From assembly GCA_023666975.1 (NCBI GenBank), contig JAMPAW010000004.1, forward strand, positions 1 to 64,000: a stretch of DNA of 64,000 bases, given 5' to 3'. Source of the stretch: Clostridium sp. (GTDB taxonomy: Bacteria; Bacillota_A; Clostridia; Lachnospirales; Lachnospiraceae). A program made the position numbers and the translations under genes. Of this stretch, positions 58,784 to 64,000 are shown piece by piece (position 1 is the first letter of the stretch; each line of letters opens with the position of its first letter). The notes beneath the pieces are model-generated. The model made no database searches and was not told the DNA's origin. It saw only the letters and a list, made by a program, of their open reading frames with translations.

Positions 58784-59725
58784 TCATCTCTTATCCTCCC
58801 ATATATGATTCAAGTATTCCAACATCTCAGCATCATCTTCCGTACTATCTTCTTCAATATCATCAAAAAACTCCAACACCATTTCCTCATCCAGTCCCAA
58901 TTCTCTGGCATCTTCCAGAATCTCATTTCTGGCTGCATATCCGGTTATATATGCTGCTTTCATCTGTCGATATAATACTCCTTTTTCGTTTAGGTATTTA
59001 TTTTCATTAGAATATAGCCGGTCTACCTTTTCATAAAAATACTTTAATTCCTGTAACAGGCTTTTTATAAAATCATAATTCTTAATATACATTTCCACAT
59101 TGTTAATATAACCCTCTTCATATAGGCGGTAAATAACAGCTTTTAAAGGCATTTGATATTTAATGGTTATTAGAATTGCAATAACTGCATACTCGGCAAA
59201 AGACCATTTTTCCGGTCCTATTCCCTGCATTCTTTTCCTCTGTAGTTTCAATTCATTTCTTAATGCTTCCTCCGGCAAAAGAAATTCTGCTGCAAAACGG
59301 CTGGCTTTTTTCTCATTTACATTCTCTAATTCTCCAAAATTGCATATATAGGGCTGTTCCCTAACGCTTGCATAATCTTTTATATAATGATAATATTCAT
59401 GGGCAGTTGTAAATATCTGATTAATTAAAGGCTTATTAGAATTAAGAATTATATAGGCACGTTCAGAGCCGGTTACAGGGATATACAACATACCATCAAT
59501 TTTTTCAGAAGCGAAATCTACCAGTTCAAAATGAATATTAGGATTCTGTTCCGCTATCCACTCAAATATCTGAGTCCCGATTGGTGCGAGTGCATAATTC
59601 ACTCTTTTTTCTTTCACCAGCTCCTTAATATCATCTATATCTTCCTCTGCCAAGGAAGTTGTATTAAAATCATACTCCGCCTGATAATATTTCTCAAACA
59701 ATTCCTGATTATCAATCGATACCAT
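58784..59725 (-). CDS. ImmA/IrrE-type metallopeptidase
   Basis: A 313-aa protein with zinc motif HEYYH (FTTAHEYYHYIKDYA) and a downstream Glu in ASRFAAEFLLPEEALRNEL, as in ImmA/IrrE peptidases that cut Xre-type regulators. The C-terminal 110 residues are helical and acidic. It overlaps the Xre gene by 14 bp, the standard regulator-protease pair. The likely target is the adjacent Xre protein. Confidence 0.9.
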   Translation of the reverse strand: MVSIDNQELFEKYYQAEYDFNTTSLAEEDIDDIKELVKEKRVNYALAPIGTQIFEWIAEQNPNIHFELVDFASEKIDGMLYIPVTGSERAYIILNSNKPLINQIFTTAHEYYHYIKDYASVREQPYICNFGELENVNEKKASRFAAEFLLPEEALRNELKLQRKRMQGIGPEKWSFAEYAVIAILITIKYQMPLKAVIYRLYEEGYINNVEMYIKNYDFIKSLLQELKYFYEKVDRLYSNENKYLNEKGVLYRQMKAAYITGYAARNEILEDARELGLDEEMVLEFFDDIEEDSTEDDAEMLEYLNHIWEDKR

Positions 59726-60056
59726 CCATACACCTTCTTGCTAACAATTCATATTTTTCCTTTGTTTGGATTCTATGCATCATAGAAACAATTTTTTCCT
59801 TATCGCTTTCCTCCAGGGTTCCCATAAGATAAATGAGCGCATCATTATTACATTCTCTAAAGTAATCATTGGGCTGGAAATGCCCCAAGTTACAAACCTT
59901 ATTCAAAATATCCAGAGAAGGAAGCTGTTTACCCGTTTCTAATAAGGAAAGCGTGCTTCTATTTATCTGTAACTTTTCTGCAAAGCTCTTTTGTGTTTCC
60001 TGTCCTCTAAGCTTCATCAAATCCTCACAAAACTTTTTCGTATCGAACGTTTTCAT
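59712..60056 (-). CDS. Xre-family transcriptional regulator
   Basis: A 114-aa protein with HTH TQKSFAEKLQINRSTLSLLETGKQLPSLDILNKVC and a helical C-terminus (IYLMGTLEESDKEKIVSMMHRIQTKEKYELLARRC). Pairs with the ImmA-like peptidase. GGAGG precedes the ATG. The promoter region holds repeated GTTAA..TTA..AACG-like half-sites, consistent with autoregulation. Confidence 0.88.
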   Translation of the reverse strand: MKTFDTKKFCEDLMKLRGQETQKSFAEKLQINRSTLSLLETGKQLPSLDILNKVCNLGHFQPNDYFRECNNDALIYLMGTLEESDKEKIVSMMHRIQTKEKYELLARRCMDGID

Positions 60057-60084
60057 TTTTAATCCTCCAAATAATGCGTTACTA

Positions 60085-60113
60085 ATTTTAACAAAGATTT
60101 TTATTTACGTCAA
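60085..60113 (-). promoter_or_regulatory. Promoter of the Xre/ImmA unit
   Basis: TTGACG (60108-60113), 17 bp, TAAAAT (60085-60090) on the minus strand. GTTAAGAAAATTAACG upstream and GTTAAAATTAGTAACG over the -10 are similar and may be operator sites. Confidence 0.78.
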
Positions 60114-60264
60114 CAATACGTTAATTTTCTTAACACTATTATACGCCGTCAAGAAGCAAAAATACAACTAAAAGAAATAAAAGTGTAACTGCATATTACA
60201 TATGCAAATGATTAGACGATGAAGAGTAAATCGGTAACTAGCCTGAGTCTGTCCAGCCCCAAAA

Positions 60265-63200
60265 TCATCTCCTAATCTGCTCCAGAATCGTCGGGTCCTT
60301 TATCTTCTTATCCTCTGCAAACAGAAGCACCTTCGTCATGATTTCCGCCGTCTTTGGGTCATCATCTGCAAATGGCAGGAACAGCTTGCCCCGATGCTGG
60401 GAATGCACCGGTAATACATGAATCATAGTTCCGCCCTGCATATGAACCACACCGCTTCCCAGATGAATGGTATAGGTTCCATACGTACCTGTGACAACTG
60501 CATGATTGCCACTGACCGTAACATTCGTGAGCTTGAACAATGGCAGGGTACAGGTCAGTAATGCAGCACGCATTTCGATGGTAGAATGGCTGGTCTCCGG
60601 GTCTACACCGCCTACATGGGCTACACTGACTGCCAAATCCACATCCCGCATGACTTCGGAGAAAATCACATCCGGAATGTTTTCGAGCCGGAGTCGCTTT
60701 CCGGTTTTCCGGTCTGAGAATTCCACCCATTCCAATGTAGGCGCCTCAATATCCGCCGGACTGAACCAGTCTGCCAGAGCATAGATTCTGGCTATGATAT
60801 TCTCCCTATAGTATACCTTCTGTAAACCGTCCTCTACATCCGCTACCCATCTCCGGGTCTTTAAGCATGCCACTGTCTTTTTCGGCTGAATCTGATGTCC
60901 GGCATACCGTCTGGAATATTCCATTGCCAGCTCTTCTTCCGTCTTAACATACAGCTCCCGGAATACCTGCTTGAAGCTCTGGGTAATCTGTTTCTCACAC
61001 AGCAGTCTCTGGTAGTCAGACCAATGTCCATCCTGATAAATGTGGAATGGATGCGCTACCGTTACCTCGGCATTCTTCTTACATGGCACCTCAGTTCCTG
61101 CGTAATCAAGCAGCTTCTTCTGCTCCAGGAAGCCAATCCTGTCACCACACTTAAATAACAGACTCTTTACAATCGGACAAACTACCGGATTCTTGTGAAG
61201 CTCTATGATTTCCTCTACCGTAAAAACGGTTTCATCCTCCATTGCCTGCTCAAACATAACCTTTGTCCGCTTCAACTGGTCTGTCAGCTTCTTCTTTGTC
61301 TCCGTCAGCAGTATGACATGCTCATTTTTCTTGTATTTTGTAGGAATGCTCTTTAGCGCCTTGCCGTTCTTCTCACAGCAAATCTCCGTCCTTCCATTTT
61401 CATCTACCTGTAACCGGACACGAATATCCTCAATCTCTTTGGCTTCAAATAACTCCTGTACATCCTCCAGCAGCTTTGTCTCCATCTGTAAGGTCAGCCG
61501 GGTCACATCCGAATAGCCTGCATTCATGGCAAGATTCGACATGGCAATCTCTACTGCTGCCTTCTCGCTGGCAATCCGCTGAGCGCCGAACTTCTTACTC
61601 TCCTTCAGGAAGCCTTGTAAAAATAAATAACGCCGGAAAACATCATCTTTATCATCCAGGGGAATCAGTCCATATGCCATAAGCAAATCCTTATTCCGCT
61701 TATCCGATACCTTCTGTTCCACTTCCTCCTTCTTCAGCTTACCCAATACCGCATCTGCATATTTTCTGGCTCTGGCATGCTTCGCCCCGTCAGAGATATA
61801 TTTTGCCGCATCATACACCAGATTAAACCGCTTCTCTCCCATTGTTTCATATGCTGACCGGAACCAGTGAATGTCAAAGGCGCCCAGCTTCAATTCATCC
61901 TCGGAAAGAGGCGTGTATTTTGCAATCATTGCCCTCCGTACATCATCAAAGGATTCATTCATATGTGCCATAAAGTAATAGCATACGGACTGGAAGCCCT
62001 CCCATTGCAGATATTCCCCAATGATATTCATCCACTCCGGAGAATACAGAGCAGCTTCCAGCAGCCGCTTCTCCGTAATACCAGTGCCTTTTAGCATCCC
62101 GGCAAGCTTCTGGGCAGAATCCTCCGCTTCCGGAATACAGACACTCAGCAAATGACTGAGACACCCCTTCTTGCTCTCAGAAGTATAATAGGTAGACCGT
62201 TCCAGCTTATCAGCCCCCAGTGCCTTCAATATAGTAATGAAATACTCCATGCCGTAAATCCGTTCAATCGAATTAATATACCTGGAATACTCTGTTTCGC
62301 TATCTCCCCGTCGCAGCTCGATATCCAAAACGAACCCTGTCATCGTTTCATACACCTGATTGGCAAATTGCAGTAATGCCTCTTCCTCTGCTGTCGGTTC
62401 CCTGTCACTATCATATGGCCGGTTCAAAATCTCCTGAAATATCGCTTTTTGTCTCTGCAGCTTCCAGCTTCCGAACTTCTTCCTGTTGGCAACACTTCTG
62501 CCCTGCTCCCGGAAGCCGGATGCCAGAATGGACAACGTACTCAGTGCATCCCTCCGATTCTCCTGACGGAATAAATACTCATACATGGCTTCCTTCGAGA
62601 TAATTCCCCGATAAGCTGCAATCAGATATGGCTTCACATCCGGTCTTTGAAAATGATTGCTATATATATAGGTAGTACCCCTAAGCTGGAAACGCTCATC
62701 CACACCATGCGGGGATACATATATATTTTGAGTCGGGCGCTTCGCTGCTCTTGCAAAGGTCTTATCAGACATAGCAACAACAAGAGGAAACAGTTCCTCA
62801 AACACTTCTCCCACCTGATTACAAGTCATACTGGAAAAGAACGCATTTATCTGAGGATGAGTGATAAAATGGACTTCCCCCTCTTTAAACGGAAGCAATA
62901 CCTGCTCCTGTGGCAGACAGGTGACATACCAGTATGCCAATGCCGCTGCCGGATAAATATAATCCACAGTATCTGCATATTCCGTTAACAGACGTTCCAC
63001 AATTCTGGCAAGAGGATAGTAATACTTATAACTCACCGGAGCTTCATAGCCTGCTCCAAATATGTAACGAATCTGTGGCTTCATCACATCCTGAAATTGA
63101 TTCTCCTCCCTGCTTGCCGACAAAAGAATATGCATCCGGAGCAACCGCTTTATATCATGGATACTGCCTTCATACCACTCCTTCCAAAGGGAAAGGCATG

Positions 63201-64000
63201 GCGTCTCTCTCTTATTTTCACTGATAAATTCCGGATTATGCATAAAGCCGCTGGACAGCGTGTACATTTCTCCCCCATATCCCCTGTATTCATCCAGCTC
63301 GTGCGCCTCAAACAGCTTATGAAGACTTGCACAGTCCTCCTTGACAGAAGCCATGGCATCTGATTTCGCACCTGTTTTTTCCGTACGCTGCCGGAAGCCT
63401 TCCATCTGCTTCGACTGGGATTCCGTTCCTGCCAGCTCTGCCCCCATCTCAGAGTCAGGGAAATATTCCAGAAATACCTGAATGCATTTATCGATAAATC
63501 CGGTCCGCCCAAGCTTCGGAACATATGCATCTTCTTCCCGGTATAAAGGGGCTGACTTCCCGCCCGGGGCAGATGCCTGCTGCTCCTGTCCCAGAATATT
63601 ATCTGCCAGAATCTGTTCCTTTGCCGTCAGATTCTCCAAGGCCCTTATCATTTGCCGGCAGGTATCCTGTAAGGATTTCTTTTTCTCATCCTTCATAACC
63701 TGCATGACAAGGTCAAGTCCTGCCGTACGCTTCTCTTCCTTCTTATCTTCCAGCAGCCGCCGAATCGTCTCAAGCAGCTTCTCATTCTCCTGCTGATATA
63801 AGAGAGAAATCAAGGTTTCCCGCATATCTGCTGCCTTGTATTTCAGCATGGACTCCATCTGCCTGTAATTTTCCTCCTCCAGAGTGGTATGCTGTATAAT
63901 CTCCTTTGCCCGGTTCCTAGTCCAGGATTCCTTGTTGCAAAGCGCCTCCGTTACCACCGTCCTTTGAATCTTCGTCTCTGGCTGCTCCAGTGCATATGCC
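60265..64000 (-). CDS. Large DUF4132-type protein (N-terminus beyond the window)
   Basis: At least 1,244 residues; the frame is open to the right edge, so the true start is outside. The N-terminal part is helical and HEAT-like (EENYRQMESMLKYKAADMRETLISLLYQ). The C-terminal 350 residues match DUF4132 (LKTRRWVADVEDGLQKVYYRENIIARIYALADWFSPADIEAPTLEWVEF; SVAHVGGVDPETSHSTIEMRAAL). DUF4132/MolR-like proteins have no settled function. GC content is close to normal chromosome, unlike the AT-rich genes at 53.8-58.2 kb. Confidence 0.8.
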   Translation of the reverse strand, partial: AYALEQPETKIQRTVVTEALCNKESWTRNRAKEIIQHTTLEEENYRQMESMLKYKAADMRETLISLLYQQENEKLLETIRRLLEDKKEEKRTAGLDLVMQVMKDEKKKSLQDTCRQMIRALENLTAKEQILADNILGQEQQASAPGGKSAPLYREEDAYVPKLGRTGFIDKCIQVFLEYFPDSEMGAELAGTESQSKQMEGFRQRTEKTGAKSDAMASVKEDCASLHKLFEAHELDEYRGYGGEMYTLSSGFMHNPEFISENKRETPCLSLWKEWYEGSIHDIKRLLRMHILLSASREENQFQDVMKPQIRYIFGAGYEAPVSYKYYYPLARIVERLLTEYADTVDYIYPAAALAYWYVTCLPQEQVLLPFKEGEVHFITHPQINAFFSSMTCNQVGEVFEELFPLVVAMSDKTFARAAKRPTQNIYVSPHGVDERFQLRGTTYIYSNHFQRPDVKPYLIAAYRGIISKEAMYEYLFRQENRRDALSTLSILASGFREQGRSVANRKKFGSWKLQRQKAIFQEILNRPYDSDREPTAEEEALLQFANQVYETMTGFVLDIELRRGDSETEYSRYINSIERIYGMEYFITILKALGADKLERSTYYTSESKKGCLSHLLSVCIPEAEDSAQKLAGMLKGTGITEKRLLEAALYSPEWMNIIGEYLQWEGFQSVCYYFMAHMNESFDDVRRAMIAKYTPLSEDELKLGAFDIHWFRSAYETMGEKRFNLVYDAAKYISDGAKHARARKYADAVLGKLKKEEVEQKVSDKRNKDLLMAYGLIPLDDKDDVFRRYLFLQGFLKESKKFGAQRIASEKAAVEIAMSNLAMNAGYSDVTRLTLQMETKLLEDVQELFEAKEIEDIRVRLQVDENGRTEICCEKNGKALKSIPTKYKKNEHVILLTETKKKLTDQLKRTKVMFEQAMEDETVFTVEEIIELHKNPVVCPIVKSLLFKCGDRIGFLEQKKLLDYAGTEVPCKKNAEVTVAHPFHIYQDGHWSDYQRLLCEKQITQSFKQVFRELYVKTEEELAMEYSRRYAGHQIQPKKTVACLKTRRWVADVEDGLQKVYYRENIIARIYALADWFSPADIEAPTLEWVEFSDRKTGKRLRLENIPDVIFSEVMRDVDLAVSVAHVGGVDPETSHSTIEMRAALLTCTLPLFKLTNVTVSGNHAVVTGTYGTYTIHLGSGVVHMQGGTMIHVLPVHSQHRGKLFLPFADDDPKTAEIMTKVLLFAEDKKIKDPTILEQIRR

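Overview
The window comes from a Gram-positive anaerobe of the Firmicutes, most likely a gut Clostridia/Lachnospiraceae-type bacterium. The evidence is strong AGGAGG-type ribosome sites, AT-rich chromosomal flanks, and a typical Firmicutes siphophage module order. No rRNA or tRNA gene was seen. Almost everything is read from the minus strand. One gene, at 46.3-47.5 kb, is on the plus strand.

The central feature is a complete-looking prophage of about 51.6 kb (1507/1509 to 53137/53139) inserted inside hsdM, the methyltransferase gene of a type I restriction system. The 5' part of hsdM (53733 down to 53137) and its 3' part (1509 down to 598) rejoin in frame through a shared GAT codon. This rebuilds a 501-residue HsdM whose motif I (DPCCGSGG) spans the junction. 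hsdS follows at 511 and runs off the window. Joining the two phage ends gives a 50-bp attP with inverted arms TGTATCA/TGATACA.

Prophage layout from attL (low coordinates) to attR. (1) Cargo operon: small Xre protein, GIY-YIG nuclease with two DUF4357-like domains, Ada-like zinc protein (1.6-3.4 kb). (2) Two tandem large serine recombinases with two small genes (3.6-7.1 kb). (3) Lysis genes (7.2-8.5 kb). (4) Tail, with a GH18-like baseplate protein, tape measure and a -1 frameshift (8.6-19.2 kb). (5) Head and large terminase (19.2-25.5 kb). (6) Accessory block with amidoligase, gamma-glutamylcyclotransferase, zinc ribbons and an unusual 693-aa cytosine methylase (25.6-31.7 kb). (7) ParB-methylase, small terminase, HNH and late regulator (31.6-34.5 kb). 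(8) SNF2 helicase, VRR nuclease, candidate origin and VapE-type primase-helicase (34.6-39.1 kb). (9) Rha-type regulator, family A DNA polymerase, DUF2815, DUF2800 and sigma-like genes (39.1-45.8 kb). (10) A divergent plus-strand CGNR zinc-finger gene. (11) A restriction cargo operon: HTH, adenine-type methylase, cytosine methylase, McrB-like GTPase and LlaJI-family endonuclease (47.5-52.7 kb).

Three families of repeated cis-elements tie the prophage together. An early-type motif (ACTTCGGATTT, 17 bp, TATAGA/G) lies in front of the replication, Rha/primase and recombinase operons. A 58-bp late-type element, each copy followed closely by a terminator, lies in front of the HNH/terminase and portal genes. 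A TTGCTA-17-GAATAT element lies in front of three accessory genes.

The right flank (53.1-64 kb) looks like a chromosomal defence island. It holds hsdM, three AT-rich genes of unknown function (two with membrane segments), a dNTPase with an extra N-terminal domain, an Xre/ImmA pair with a truncated PIN-like remnant, and a large DUF4132-type protein cut by the window edge. The main hypothesis is that lysogeny switches off the host type I system while installing the phage's own restriction-modification set. This follows from layout and has not been shown by experiment.
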